Of a stretch of 64,000 nucleotides of DNA, positions 1 to 12,755 are shown piece by piece. Below the pieces are notes generated by a model that saw nothing but the letters and a program-made list of their open reading frames with translations, made no database searches and was not told where the DNA came from. Origin of the DNA: Cyprinodon diabolis (Eukaryota; Chordata; Actinopteri; Cyprinodontiformes; Cyprinodontidae); assembly GCA_030533445.1 (NCBI GenBank), contig JARPUW010000553.1, forward strand, positions 806,001-870,000, read 5' to 3'. Every line of letters starts with the position of its first letter. Positions within the stretch are counted from its first letter, which is position 1. Both the position numbers and the translations under genes were made by a program.

Positions 1-2595
1 ACCTTGAGCATCTGGAGCCTTGAGCTTCTGGAACCTTGAGCTGCTGGAGCCTTGAGCTGCTGGTGCTTCTGGAACCTTGAGCTGCTGGAACCTTGAGCTG
101 CTGGAACCTTGAGCTGCTGGTGCTTCTGGAACCTTGAGCTGCTGGAACCTTGAGCTGCTGGTGCTTCTGGAACCTTGAGCATATGGAGCCTTGAGCTTCT
201 GGAACCTTGAGCTGCTGGTGCTTCTGGAACCTTGAGCTGCTGGAACCTTGAGCTGCTGGTGCTTCTGGAACCTTGAGCATGTGGAGCCTTGAGCTACTGG
301 AACCTTGAGCTGCTGGTGCTTCTGGAACCTTGAGCTGCTGGAACCTTGAGCTGCTGGTGCTTCTGGAACCTTGAGAATCTGGAGCCTTGAGCTTCTGGAA
401 CCTTGGGCTGCTGGAGCCTTAAGCTGCTGGCGCTTCTGGAACCTTGAGCTGCTGGAACCTTGAGCTGCTGGAACTTTGAGCATCTGGAGCCTTGGGCATC
501 TGGAGCCTTGAGCTGCTGGACCCTTGAGCTTCTGGAACCTTGAGCTGCTGGTGCTTCTGGAACCTTGAGCATCTGGAACCTTGAGCTGCTGGAACCTTGA
601 GCTGCTGGAACCTTGAAGTGCTGGTGCTTCTGGAACCTTGAGCATCTGGAGCCTTGAGCTTCTGGAACCTTGAGCTGCTGGTGCTTCTGGAACCTTGAGC
701 TGCTGGAACCTTGAGCTGCTGGTGCTTCTGGAACCTTGAGCATCTGGAGCCTTGAGCTTCTGGAACCTTGAGCTGCTGGAACCTTGAGCTGCTGGTGCTT
801 CTGGAACCTTGAGCATGTGGAGCCTTGAGCTACTGGAACCTTGAGCTGCTGGTGCTTCTGGAACCTTGAGCTGCTGGAACCTTGAGCTGCTGGAACCTTG
901 AGCTGCTGGTGCTTCTGGAACCTTGAGAATCTGGAGCCTTGAGCTTCTGGAACCTTGGGCTGCTGGAGCCTTAAGCTGCTGGCGCTTCTGGAACCTTGAG
1001 CTGTTGGAACCTTGAGCTGCTGGAACCTTGAGCTGCTGGTGCTTCTGGAACCTTGAGCTGCTGGAACCTTGAGCTGCTGGAACCTTGAGCTGCTGGTGCT
1101 TCTGGAACCTTGAGAATCTGGAGCCTTGAGCTTCTGGAACCTTGGGCTGCTGGAGCCTTAAGCTGCTGGCGCTTCTGGAACCTTGAGCTGCTGGAACCTT
1201 GAGCTGCTGGAACCTTGAGCTGCTGGTGCTTCTGGAACCTTGAGCTGCTGGAACCTTGAGCTGCTGGTGCTTCTGGAACCTTGAGCTGCTGGAACCTTGA
1301 GCTGCTGGTGGTTCTGGAACCTTGAGCATCTGGAGCCTTGAGCTTCTGGAACCTTGAGCTGCTGGAGCCTTGAGCTGCTGGTGCTTCTGGAACCTTGAGC
1401 TGCTGGAACCTTGAGCTGCTGGAACATTGAGCTGCTGGAACTTTGAGCATCTGGAGCCTTGAGCATCTGGAGCCTTGAGCTGCTGGAACCTTGAGCTTCT
1501 GGAACCTTGAGCTGCTGGTGCATCTGGAACCTTGAGCATCTGGAGCCTTGAGCTTCTGGAACCTTGAGCTGCTGGAGCCTTGAGCTGCTGGTGCTTCTGG
1601 AACCTTGAGCTGCTGGAACCTTGAGCTGCTGGTGCTTCTGGAACCTTGAGCTGCTGGAACCTTGAGCTGCTGGTGCTTCTGGAACCTTGAGCATCTGGAG
1701 CATTGAGCTTCTGGAACCTTGAGCTGCTGGAGCCTTGAGCTGCTGGTGCTTCTGGAACCTTGAGCTGCTGGAGCCTTGAGCTGCTGGAACCTTGAGCTGC
1801 TGGTGTTTCTGGAACCTTGAGCTGCTGGAACCTTGAGCTGCTGGTGCTTCTGGAACCTTGAGCTGCTGGTGCTTCTTGAACCTTGAGCTTCTGGAACCTT
1901 GAGCTGCTGGTGCTTCTTGAACCTTGAGCTGCTGGAACCTTGAGCTGCTGGAACCTTGAGCTGCTGGTGCTTCTGGAACCTTCAGCTGCTGAAACCTTGA
2001 GCTGCTGGAACCTTGAGCTGCTGGTGCTTCTGGAACCTTGAGCATCTGGAGCCTTGAGCTTCTGGAACCTTGAGCTGCTGGTGCTTCTGGAACCTTGAGC
2101 TGCTGGAGCCTTGAGCTGCCGGAACTTTGAGCTGCTGGAGCCTTGAGATGCTGGAACCTTGAGCTGCTGGTGCTTCTGGAACCTTGAGCTGCTGGAACCT
2201 TGAGCTGCTGGTGCTTCTGGAACCTTGAGCTGCTGGAACCTTGAGCTGCTGGAACCTTGAGCTGCTGGTGCTTCTGGAACCTTGAGCATCTGGAGCCTTG
2301 AGCTTCTGGAACCTTGAGCTGCTGGAGCCTTGAGCTGCTGGTGCTTCTGGAACCTTGAGCTGCTGGAACCTTGAGCTGCTGGAACCTTGAGCTGCTGGAA
2401 CCTTGAGCTGCTGGTGCTTCTGGAACCTTGAGCATCTGGAGCCTTGAGCTTCTGGAACCTTGAGCTGCTGGAGCCTTGAGCTGCTGGTGCTTCTGGAACC
2501 TTGAGAATCTGGAGCCTTGAGCTTCTGGAACCTTGGGCTGCTGGAGCCTTAAGCTGCTGGCGCTTCTGGAACCTTGAGCTGCTGGAACCTTGAGC
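1..2595. repeat. Left-edge block, extra copy of 4163-6740
   Basis: Base 1 aligns with base 4163 and again with 31149. The stop-bearing marker CTACTGG at 294 and 830 recurs at 4456 and 4992 (offset 4162) and at 31442 and 31978. The alignment continues to the GAGAATCT marker at 2503, whose partner is 6649 (offset 4146, so one 16-base unit has been lost there). It ends near 2.59 kb, where a TTTAGC variant and a different block begin. The array upstream of the window therefore probably carries more of this 4.16-kb block. Confidence 0.85.
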
Positions 2596-2994
2596 TGCTG
2601 GTGCTTCTGGAACCTTTAGCATGTGGAGCCTTGAGCTACTGGAACCTTGAGCTGCTGGTGCTTCTGGAACCTTGAGCTGCTGGAACTTTGAGCTGCTGGA
2701 ACCTTGAGCTGCTGGTGCTTCTGGAACCTTGAGAATCTGGAGCCTTGAGCTTCTGGAACCTTGGGCTGCTGGAGCCTTGAGCTGCTGGCGCTTCTGGAAC
2801 CTTGAGCTGCTGGAACCTTGAGCTGCTGGAACCTTGAGCTGCTGGTGCTTCTGGAACCTTGAGCTGCTGGAACCTTGAGCTGCTGGTGCTTCTGGAACCT
2901 TGAGCTGCTGGAACCTTGAGCTGCTGGTGGTTCTGGAACCTTGAGCATCTGGAGCCTTGAGCTTCTGGAACCTTGAGCTGCTGGAGCCTTGAGC
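2596..2994. repeat. Junction block shared with 14.70-15.10 kb
   Basis: From the CATGTGGAGCC and CTACTGG marker at 2636 this stretch follows 14711 onward (offset 12075) and 41761 onward. It shares the AACTTTGAG variant, the GAGAATCT variant, CCTTGGGCTGCTGG and the GGTGGTTCT module in the same order. One visible difference is GGAACC here against GGATCC at 14986. It joins the left-edge block to copy A and shows that blocks have been shuffled as units, not only duplicated next to each other. Confidence 0.75.
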
Positions 2995-4339
2995 TGCTGG
3001 TGCTTCTGGAACCTTGAGCTGCTGGAACCTTGAGCTGCTGGAACCTTGAGCTGCTGGAACATTGAGCTGCTGGAACTTTGAGTATCTGGAGCCTTGAGCA
3101 TCTGGAGCCTTGAGCTGCTGGAACCTTGAGCTTCTGGAACCTTGAGCTGCTGGTGCATCTGGAACCTTGAGCTTCTGGAGCCTTGAGCTTCTGGAACCTT
3201 GAGCTGCTGGAGCCTTGAGCTGCTGGTGCTTCTGGAACTTTGAGCTGCTGGAACCTTGAGCTGCTGCAGCCTTGAGCTGCTGGTGCTTCTGGAACCTTGA
3301 GCATCTGGAGCCTTGAGCATCTGGAGCCTTGAGCTGCTGGAACCTTGACCTTCTGGAACCTTGAGCTGCTGGTGCATCTGGAACATTGAGCATCTGGAGC
3401 CTTGAGCTTCTGGAACCTTGAGCTGCTGGAGCCTTGAGTTGCTGGTGCTTCTGGAACTTTGAGCTGCTGGAACCTTGAGCTGCTGCAGCCTTGAGCTGCT
3501 GGTGCTTCTGGAACATTGAGCTGCTGGAACCTTGAGCTTCTGGAACCTCTAGCTTCTGGAGCCTTGAGCTGCTGTAACCCTGAGCTGCTGGAACCTTGAG
3601 CTGCTGGTGCTGCTGGAACCTTGAGCTGCTGGAACCTTGAGCTGCTGGTGCTTCTGGAACCTTCAGCTGCTGAAACCTTGAGCTGCTGGAACCTTGAGCT
3701 GCTGGTGCTTCTGGAACCTTGAGCATCTGGAGCCTTGAGCTTCTGGAACCTTGAGCTGCTGGTGCTTCTGGAACCTTGAGCTGCTGGAGCCTTGAGCTGC
3801 CGGAACTTTGAGCTGCTGGAGCCTTGAGATGCTGGAACCTTGAGCTGCTGGTGCTTCTGGAACCTTGAGCTGCTGGAACCTTGAGCTGCTGGTGCTTCTG
3901 GAACCTTGAGCTGCTGGAACCTTGAGCTGCTGGAACCTTGAGCTGCTGGTGCTTCTGGAACCTTGAGCATCTGGAGCCTTGAGCTTCTGGAACCTTGAGC
4001 TGCTGGAGCCTTGAGCTGCTGGTGCTTCTGGAACCTTGAGCTGCTGGAACCTTGAGCTGCTGGAACCTTGAGCTGCTGGAACCTTGAGCTGCTGGTGCTT
4101 CTGGAACCTTGAGCTGCTGGAACCTTGAGCTGCTGGAACCTTCAGCTGCTGGTGCTTCTGGAACCTTGAGCATCTGGAGCCTTGAGCTTCTGGAACCTTG
4201 AGCTGCTGGAGCCTTGAGCTGCTGGTGCTTCTGGAACCTTGAGCTGCTGGAACCTTGAGCTGCTGGAACCTTGAGCTGCTGGTGCTTCTGGAACCTTGAG
4301 CTGCTGGAACCTTGAGCTGCTGGTGCTTCTGGAACCTTG

Positions 4340-6135
4340 AGCATATGGAGCCTTGAGCTTCTGGAACCTTGAGCTGCTGGTGCTTCTGGAACCTTGAGCT
4401 GCTGGAACCTTGAGCTGCTGGTGCTTCTGGAACCTTGAGCATGTGGAGCCTTGAGCTACTGGAACCTTGAGCTGCTGGTGCTTCTGGAACCTTGAGCTGC
4501 TGGAACCTTGAGCTGCTGGTGCTTCTGGAACCTTGAGAATCTGGAGCCTTGAGCTTCTGGAACCTTGGGCTGCTGGAGCCTTAAGCTGCTGGCGCTTCTG
4601 GAACCTTGAGCTGCTGGAACCTTGAGCTGCTGGAACTTTGAGCATCTGGAGCCTTGGGCATCTGGAGCCTTGAGCTGCTGGACCCTTGAGCTTCTGGAAC
4701 CTTGAGCTGCTGGTGCTTCTGGAACCTTGAGCATCTGGAACCTTGAGCTGCTGGAACCTTGAGCTGCTGGAACCTTGAAGTGCTGGTGCTTCTGGAACCT
4801 TGAGCATCTGGAGCCTTGAGCTTCTGGAACCTTGAGCTGCTGGTGCTTCTGGAACCTTGAGCTGCTGGAACCTTGAGCTGCTGGTGCTTCTGGAACCTTG
4901 AGCATCTGGAGCCTTGAGCTTCTGGAACCTTGAGCTGCTGGAACCTTGAGCTGCTGGTGCTTCTGGAACCTTGAGCATGTGGAGCCTTGAGCTACTGGAA
5001 CCTTGAGCTGCTGGTGCTTCTGGAACCTTGAGCTGCTGGAACCTTGAGCTGCTGGAACCTTGAGCTGCTGGTGCTTCTGGAACCTTGAGAATCTGGAGCC
5101 TTGAGCTTCTGGAACCTTGGGCTGCTGGAGCCTTAAGCTGCTGGCGCTTCTGGAACCTTGAGCTGTTGGAACCTTGAGCTGCTGGAACCTTGAGCTGCTG
5201 GTGCTTCTGGAACCTTGAGCTGCTGGAACCTTGAGCTGCTGGAACCTTGAGCTGCTGGTGCTTCTGGAACCTTGAGAATCTGGAGCCTTGAGCTTCTGGA
5301 ACCTTGGGCTGCTGGAGCCTTAAGCTGCTGGCGCTTCTGGAACCTTGAGCTGCTGGAACCTTGAGCTGCTGGAACCTTGAGCTGCTGGTGCTTCTGGAAC
5401 CTTGAGCTGCTGGAACCTTGAGCTGCTGGTGCTTCTGGAACCTTGAGCTGCTGGAACCTTGAGCTGCTGGTGGTTCTGGAACCTTGAGCATCTGGAGCCT
5501 TGAGCTTCTGGAACCTTGAGCTGCTGGAGCCTTGAGCTGCTGGTGCTTCTGGAACCTTGAGCTGCTGGAACATTGAGCTGCTGGAACTTTGAGCATCTGG
5601 AGCCTTGAGCATCTGGAGCCTTGAGCTGCTGGAACCTTGAGCTTCTGGAACCTTGAGCTGCTGGTGCATCTGGAACCTTGAGCATCTGGAGCCTTGAGCT
5701 TCTGGAACCTTGAGCTGCTGGAGCCTTGAGCTGCTGGTGCTTCTGGAACCTTGAGCTGCTGGAACCTTGAGCTGCTGGTGCTTCTGGAACCTTGAGCTGC
5801 TGGAACCTTGAGCTGCTGGTGCTTCTGGAACCTTGAGCATCTGGAGCATTGAGCTTCTGGAACCTTGAGCTGCTGGAGCCTTGAGCTGCTGGTGCTTCTG
5901 GAACCTTGAGCTGCTGGAGCCTTGAGCTGCTGGAACCTTGAGCTGCTGGTGTTTCTGGAACCTTGAGCTGCTGGAACCTTGAGCTGCTGGTGCTTCTGGA
6001 ACCTTGAGCTGCTGGTGCTTCTTGAACCTTGAGCTTCTGGAACCTTGAGCTGCTGGTGCTTCTTGAACCTTGAGCTGCTGGAACCTTGAGCTGCTGGAAC
6101 CTTGAGCTGCTGGTGCTTCTGGAACCTTCAGCTGC
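4340..6135. repeat. 2.5-kb block, first tandem copy (in A)
   Basis: The block opens with the GAGCATATGG variant near 4342, followed by CTACTGG at 4456 and 4992. It runs through a pair of CTTCTTGAACC variants near 6.03 and 6.06 kb and ends at a CCTTCAGCTGCTGAAACC junction near 6127. It repeats at 6862-8755 with offset 2522, changing to 2620 after an internal 98-base duplication in the second copy. A further copy lies at about 178-1990, so the block is present three times in the first 9 kb. Copy B holds the equivalents at about 31.33-33.12 and 33.86-35.75 kb. Confidence 0.78.
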
Positions 6136-6861
6136 TGAAACCTTGAGCTGCTGGAACCTTGAGCTGCTGGTGCTTCTGGAACCTTGAGCATCTGGAGCCT
6201 TGAGCTTCTGGAACCTTGAGCTGCTGGTGCTTCTGGAACCTTGAGCTGCTGGAGCCTTGAGCTGCCGGAACTTTGAGCTGCTGGAGCCTTGAGATGCTGG
6301 AACCTTGAGCTGCTGGTGCTTCTGGAACCTTGAGCTGCTGGAACCTTGAGCTGCTGGTGCTTCTGGAACCTTGAGCTGCTGGAACCTTGAGCTGCTGGAA
6401 CCTTGAGCTGCTGGTGCTTCTGGAACCTTGAGCATCTGGAGCCTTGAGCTTCTGGAACCTTGAGCTGCTGGAGCCTTGAGCTGCTGGTGCTTCTGGAACC
6501 TTGAGCTGCTGGAACCTTGAGCTGCTGGAACCTTGAGCTGCTGGAACCTTGAGCTGCTGGTGCTTCTGGAACCTTGAGCATCTGGAGCCTTGAGCTTCTG
6601 GAACCTTGAGCTGCTGGAGCCTTGAGCTGCTGGTGCTTCTGGAACCTTGAGAATCTGGAGCCTTGAGCTTCTGGAACCTTGGGCTGCTGGAGCCTTAAGC
6701 TGCTGGCGCTTCTGGAACCTTGAGCTGCTGGAACCTTGAGCTGCTGGAACCTTGAGCTGCTGGTGCTTCTGGAACCTTGAGCTGCTGGAACCTTGAGCTG
6801 CTGGTGCTTCTGGAACCTTGAGCTGCTGGAACCTTGAGCTGCTGGTGCTTCTGGAACCTTG

Positions 6862-8755
6862 AGCATATGGAGCCTTGAGCTTCTGGAACCTTGAGCTGCT
6901 GGTGCTTCTGGAACCTTGAGCTGCTGGAACCTTGAGCTGCTGGTGCTTCTGGAACCTTGAGCATGTGGAGCCTTGAGCTACTGGAACCTTGAGCTGCTGG
7001 TGCTTCTGGAACCTTGAGCTGCTGGAACCTTGAGCTGCTGGTGCTTCTGGAACCTTGAGCATGTGGAGCCTTGAGCTACTGGAACCTTGAGCTGCTGGTG
7101 CTTCTGGAACCTTGAGCTGCTGGAACCTTGAGCTGCTGGTGCTTCTGGAACCTTGAGAATCTGGAGCCTTGAGCTTCTGGAACCTTGGGCTGCTGGAGCC
7201 TTAAGCTGCTGGCGCTTCTGGAACCTTGAGCTGCTGGAACCTTGAGCTGCTGGAACTTTGAGCATCTGGAGCCTTGGGCATCTGGAGCCTTGAGCTGCTG
7301 GACCCTTGAGCTTCTGGAACCTTGAGCTGCTGGTGCTTCTGGAACCTTGAGCATCTGGAACCTTGAGCTGCTGGAACCTTGAGCTGCTGGAACCTTGAAG
7401 TGCTGGTGCTTCTGGAACCTTGAGCATCTGGAGCCTTGAGCTTCTGGAACCTTGAGCTGCTGGTGCTTCTGGAACCTTGAGCTGCTGGAACCTTGAGCTG
7501 CTGGTGCTTCTGGAACCTTGAGCATCTGGAGCCTTGAGCTTCTGGAACCTTGAGCTGCTGGAACCTTGAGCTGCTGGTGCTTCTGGAACCTTGAGCATGT
7601 GGAGCATTGAGCTACTGGAACCTTGAGCTGCTGGTGCTTCTGGAACCTTGAGCTGCTGGAACCTTGAGCTGCTGGAACCTTGAGCTGCTGGTGCTTCTGG
7701 AACCTTGAGAATCTGGAGCCTTGAGCTTCTGGAACCTTGGGCTGCTGGAGCCTTAAGCTGCTGGCGCTTCTGGAACCTTGAGCTGCTGGAACCTTGAGCT
7801 GCTGGTGCTTCTGGAACCTTGAGCTGCTGGAACCTTGAGCTGCTGGAACCTTGAGCTGCTGGTGCTTCTGGAACCTTGAGAATCTGGAGCCTTGAGCTTC
7901 TGGAACCTTGGGCTGCTGGAGCCTTAAGCTGCTGGCGCTTCTGGAACCTTGAGCTGCTGGAACCTTGAGCTGCTGGAACCTTGAGCTGCTGGTGCTTCTG
8001 GAACCTTGAGCTGCTGGAACCTTGAGCTGCTGGTGCTTCTGGAACCTTGAGCTGCTGGAACCTTGAGCTGCTGGTGGTTCTGGAACCTTGAGCATCTGGA
8101 GCCTTGAGCTTCTGGAACCTTGAGCTGCTGGAGCCTTGAGCTGCTGGTGCTTCTGGAACCTTGAGCTGCTGGAACCTTGAGCTGCTGGAACATTGAGCTG
8201 CTGGAACTTTGAGCATCTGGAGCCTTGAGCATCTGGAGCCTTGAGCTGCTGGAACCTTGAGCTTCTGGAACCTTGAGCTGCTGGTGCATCTGGAACCTTG
8301 AGCATCTGGAGCCTTGAGCTTCTGGAACCTTGAGCTGCTGGAGCCTTGAGCTGCTGGTGCTTCTGGAACCTTGAGCTGCTGGAACCTTGAGCTGCTGGTG
8401 CTTCTGGAACCTTGAGCTGCTGGAACCTTGAGCTGCTGGTGCTTCTGGAACCTTGAGCATCTGGAGCATTGAGCTTCTGGAACCTTGAGCTGCTGGAGCC
8501 TTGAGCTGCTGGTGCTTCTGGAACCTTGAGCTGCTGGAGCCTTGAGCTGCTGGAACCTTGAGCTGCTGGTGTTTCTGGAACCTTGAGCTGCTGGAACCTT
8601 GAGCTGCTGGTGCTTCTGGAACCTTGAGCTGCTGGTGCTTCTTGAACCTTGAGCTTCTGGAACCTTGAGCTGCTGGTGCTTCTTGAACCTTGAGCTGCTG
8701 GAACCTTGAGCTGCTGGAACCTTGAGCTGCTGGTGCTTCTGGAACCTTGAGCATC
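6862..8755. repeat. 2.5-kb block, second tandem copy with 98-bp internal duplication
   Basis: This block opens with GAGCATATGG near 6864. It then carries CTACTGG at both 6978 and 7076, 98 bases apart (three 16-mers plus two 25-mers), where the first copy has only one at 4456. The partner of 4992 is 7612. The two copies share the CTTCTTGAACC pair and part at 8756, where this one continues with GCATCTGGTGCC in place of the CCTTCAGC junction. The 98-base duplication is kept in copy B (33980 and 34078), so it predates the 27-kb duplication. Confidence 0.77.
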
Positions 8756-11700
8756 TGGTGCCTTGAGCTTCTGGAACCTTGAGCTGCTGGTGCTTCTGGA
8801 ACCTTGAGCTGCTGGAACCTTGAGCTGCTGGAACCTTGAGCTGCTGATGCTTCTGGAACCTTGAGCTTCTGGAGCCTTGAGCTTCTGGAACCTTGAGCTG
8901 CTGGAACCTTGAGCTGCTGGTGCTTCTGGAACCTTGAGCATCTGGAGCCTTGAGCTTCTGGAACCTTGAGCTGCTGGTGCTTCTGGAACCTTGAGCTGCT
9001 GGAACCTTGAGCTGCTGGAACCTTGAGCTGCTGGAGCCTTGAGCTGCTGGAACCTTGAGCTGATGGTGCTTCTGGAACCTTGAGCTGCTGGAACCTTGAG
9101 CTGCTGGTGCTTCTGGAACCTTGAGCTGCTGGAACCTTGAGCTGCTGGAACCTTGAGCTGCTGGTGCTTCTGGAACCTTGAGCATCTGGAGCCTTGAGCT
9201 TCTGGAACCTTGAGCTGCTGGAGCCTTGAGCTGCTGGCGCTTCTGGAACCTTGAGCTGCTGGAGCCTTGAGCTGCTGGTGCTTCTGGAACCTTGAGCTGC
9301 TGGAGCCTTGAGCTTCTGGAACCTTGAGCTGCTGGTGCATCTGGAACCTTGAGCATCTGGAACCTTGAGCTGCTGGAACCTTGAGCTGCTGGAACCTTGA
9401 GCTGCTGGTGCTTCTGGAACCTTGAGCATCTGGAGCCTTGAGCTTCTGGAACCTTGAGCTGCTGGTGCTTCTGGAACCTTGAGCTGCTGGAACCTTGAGC
9501 TGCTGGTGCTTCTGGAACCTTGAGCATCTGGAGCCTTGAGCTTCTGGAACCTTGAGCTGCTGGTGCTTCTGGAACCTTGAGCATCTGGAGCCTTGAGCTT
9601 CTGGAACCTTGAGCTGCTGGAACCTTGAGCTGCTGGTGCTTCTGGAACCTTGAGCATGTGGAGCCTTGAGCTACTGGAACCTTGAGCTGCTGGTGCTTCT
9701 GGAACCTTGAGCTGCTGGAACCTTGAGCTGCTGGAACGTTGAGCTGCTGGTGCTTCTGGAACCTTGAGAATCTGGAGCCTTGAGCTGCTGGTGCTTCTGG
9801 AACCTTGAGCTGCTGGAACCTTGAGCTGCTGGTGCTTCTGGAACCTTGAGCTGCTGGAGCCTTGAGCTTCTGGAACCTTGAGCTGCTGGAGCCTTGAGCT
9901 GCTGGTGCTTCTGGAACCTTGAGCTGCTGGAACCTTGAGCTGCTGGTGCTTCTGGAACCTTGAGCTGCTGGAACCTTGAGCTGCTGGTGCTTCTGGAACC
10001 TTGAGCTGCTGGAGCCTTGAGCTTCTGGAACCTTGAGCTGCTGGAGCCTTGAGCTGCTGGTGCTTCTGGAACCTTGAGCTGCTGGAACCTTGAGCTGCTG
10101 GAACCTTGAGCTGCTGGAACATTGAGCTGCTGGAACTTTGAGCATCTGGAGCCTTGAGCATCTGGAGCCTTGAGCTGCTGGAACCTTGAGCTTCTGGAAC
10201 CTTGAGCTGCTGGTGCATCTGGAACCTTGAGCATCTGGAGCCTTGAGCTTCTGGAACCTTGAGCTGCTGGAGCCTTGAGCTGCTGGTGCTTCTGGAACCT
10301 TGAGCTGCTGGAACCTTGAGCTGCTGGTGCTTCTGGAACCTTGAGCTGCTGGAACCTTGAGCTGCTGGTGCTTCTGGAACCTTGAGCATCTGGAGCATTG
10401 AGCTTCTGGAACCTTGAGCTGCTGGAGCCTTGAGCTGCTGGTGCTTCTGGAACCTTGAGCTGCTGGAGCCTTGAGCTGCTGGAACATTGAGCTGCTGGTG
10501 CTTCTGGAGCCTTGAGCTTCTGGAACCTTGAGCTGCTGGAACCTTGAGCTGCTGGTGCTTCTGGAACCTTGAGCATCTGGAGCCTTGAGCTTCTGGAACC
10601 TTGAGCTGCTGGTGCTTCTGGAACCTTGAGCTGCTGGAACCTTGAGCTGCTGGAACCTTGAGCTGCTGGAACCTTGAGCTGCTGGTGCTTCTGGAACCTT
10701 AAGCTGCTGGAACCTTGAGCTGCTGGTGCTTCTGGAACCTTGAGCTGCTGGAACCTTGAGCTGCTGGTGGTTCTGGAACCTTGAGCATCTGGAGCCTTGA
10801 GCTTCTGGAACCTTGAGCTGCTGGAGCCTTGAGCTGCTGGTGCTTCTGGAACCTTGAGCTGCTGGAACCTTGAGCTGCTGGAACCTTGAGCTGCTGGAAC
10901 CTTGAGCTTCTGGAACTTTGAGCATCTGGAGCCTTGAGCATCTGGAGCCTTGAGCTGCTGGACCCTTGAGCTTCTGGAACCTTGAGCTGCTGGTGCATCT
11001 GGAACCTTGAACATCTGGAGCCTTGAGCTTCTGGAACCTTGAGCTGCTGGAGCCTTGAGCTGCAGGTGCTTCTGGAACCTTGAGCTGCTGGAACCTTGAG
11101 CTGCTGCAGCCTTGAGCTGCTGGTGCTTCTGGAACCTTGAGCTGCTGGAACCTTGAGCTTCTGGAACCTCTAGCTTCTGGAGCCTTGAGCTGCTGTAACC
11201 CTGAGCTGCTGGAACCTTGAGCTGCTGGTGCTGCTGGAACCTTGAGCTGCTGGAACCTTGAGCTGCTGGTGCTTCTGGAACCTTCAGCTGCTGGAACCTT
11301 GAGCTGCTGGAACCTTGAGCTGCTGTTGCTTCTGGAACCTTGAGCATCTGGAGCCTTGAGCTGCTGGAACCTTGAGCTGCTGGAGCCTTGAGCTGCTGGA
11401 ACCTTGAGCTGCTGGTGCTTCTGGAACCTTGAGCTGCTGGAACCTTGAGCTGCTGGTGCTTCTGGAACCTTGAGCTGCTGGAACCTTGAGCTGCTGGAAC
11501 CTTGAGCTGCTGGTGCTTCTGGAACCTTGAGCATCTGGAGCCTTGAGCTTCTGGAACCTTGAGCTGCTGGAGCCTTGAGCTTCTGGAACCTTGAGCTGCT
11601 GGTGCTTCTGGAACCTTGAGCTGCTGGAACCTTGAGCTGCTGGTGCTTCTGGAACCTTGAGCTGCTGGAACCTTGAGCTGCTGGTGCTTCTGGAACCTTG

Positions 11701-12755
11701 AGCATGTGGAGCCTTGAGCTACTGGAACCTTGAGCTGCTGGTGCTTCTGGAACCTTGAGCTGCTGGAACCTTGAGCTGCTGGAACGTTGAGCTGCTGGTG
11801 CTTCTGGAACCTTGAGAATCTGGAGCCTTGAGCTTCTGGAACCTTGGGCTGCTGGAGCCTTAAGCTGCTGTCGCTTCTGGAACCTTGAGCTGCTGGAACC
11901 TTGAGCTGCTGGAACCTTGAGCTGCTGGTGCTTCTGGAACCTTGAGCTGCTGGAACCTTGAGCTGCTGGTGCTTCTGGAACCTTGAGCTGCTGGAACCTT
12001 GAGCTGCTGGTGCTTCTGGAACCTTGAGCTGCTGGAGCCTTGAGCTTCTGGAACCTTGAGCTGCTGGAGCCTTGAGCTGCTGGTGCTTTTGGAACCTTGA
12101 GCTGCTGGAACCTTGAGCTGCTGGAACCTTGAGCTGCTGGAACTTTGAGAATCTGGAGCCTTGAGCATCTGGAGCCTTGAGCTGCTGGACCCTTGAGCTT
12201 CTGGAACCTTGAGCTGCTGGTGCATCTGGAACCTTGAACATCTGGAGCCTTGAGCTTCTGGAACCTTGAGCTGCTGGAGCCTTGAGCTGCTGGTGCTTCT
12301 GGAACCTTGAGCTGCTGGAACCTTGAGCTGCTGCAGCCTTGAGCTGCTGGTGCTTCTGGAACCTTGAGCTGCTGGAACCTTGAGCTTCTGGAACCTCTAG
12401 CTTCTGGAGCCTTGAGCTGCTGTAACCCTGAGCTGCTGGAACCTTGAGCTGCTGGTGCTGCTGGAACCTTGAGCTGCTGGAACCTTGAGCTGCTGGTGCT
12501 TCTGGAACCTTCAGCTGCTGGAACCTTGAGCTGCTGGAACCTTGAGCTGCTGGTGCTTCTGGAACCTTGAGCATCTGGAGCCTTGAGCTGCTGGAACCTT
12601 GAGCTGCTGGAGCCTTGAGCTGCAGGTGCTTCTGGAACCTTGAGCTGCTGGTGCTTCTGGAACCTTGAGCTGCTGGAACCTTGAGCTGCTGGTGCTTCTG
12701 GAACCTTGAGCTGCTGGAACCTTGAGCTGCTGGTGCTTCTGGAACCTTGAGCATG
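8756..12755. repeat. Block with GAACGTTGAG markers and a 1,227-bp internal repeat
   Basis: CTACTGG occurs at 9671 and 11719, each followed within about 70 bases by the rare GAACGTTGAG variant (near 9736 and 11784). A stretch near 11.01-11.35 kb with GAACATCTGG, CTCTAGC at 11170, GCTGTAACCCTGAG and CCTTCAGC repeats at 12.24-12.58 kb; the two CTCTAGC sites are 1,227 bases apart. Copy B carries the same order at 36673, 38737, 38188 and 39415. The GAACGTTGAG marker also occurs near 59465, which ties this block to the right end of the window. Confidence 0.7.
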
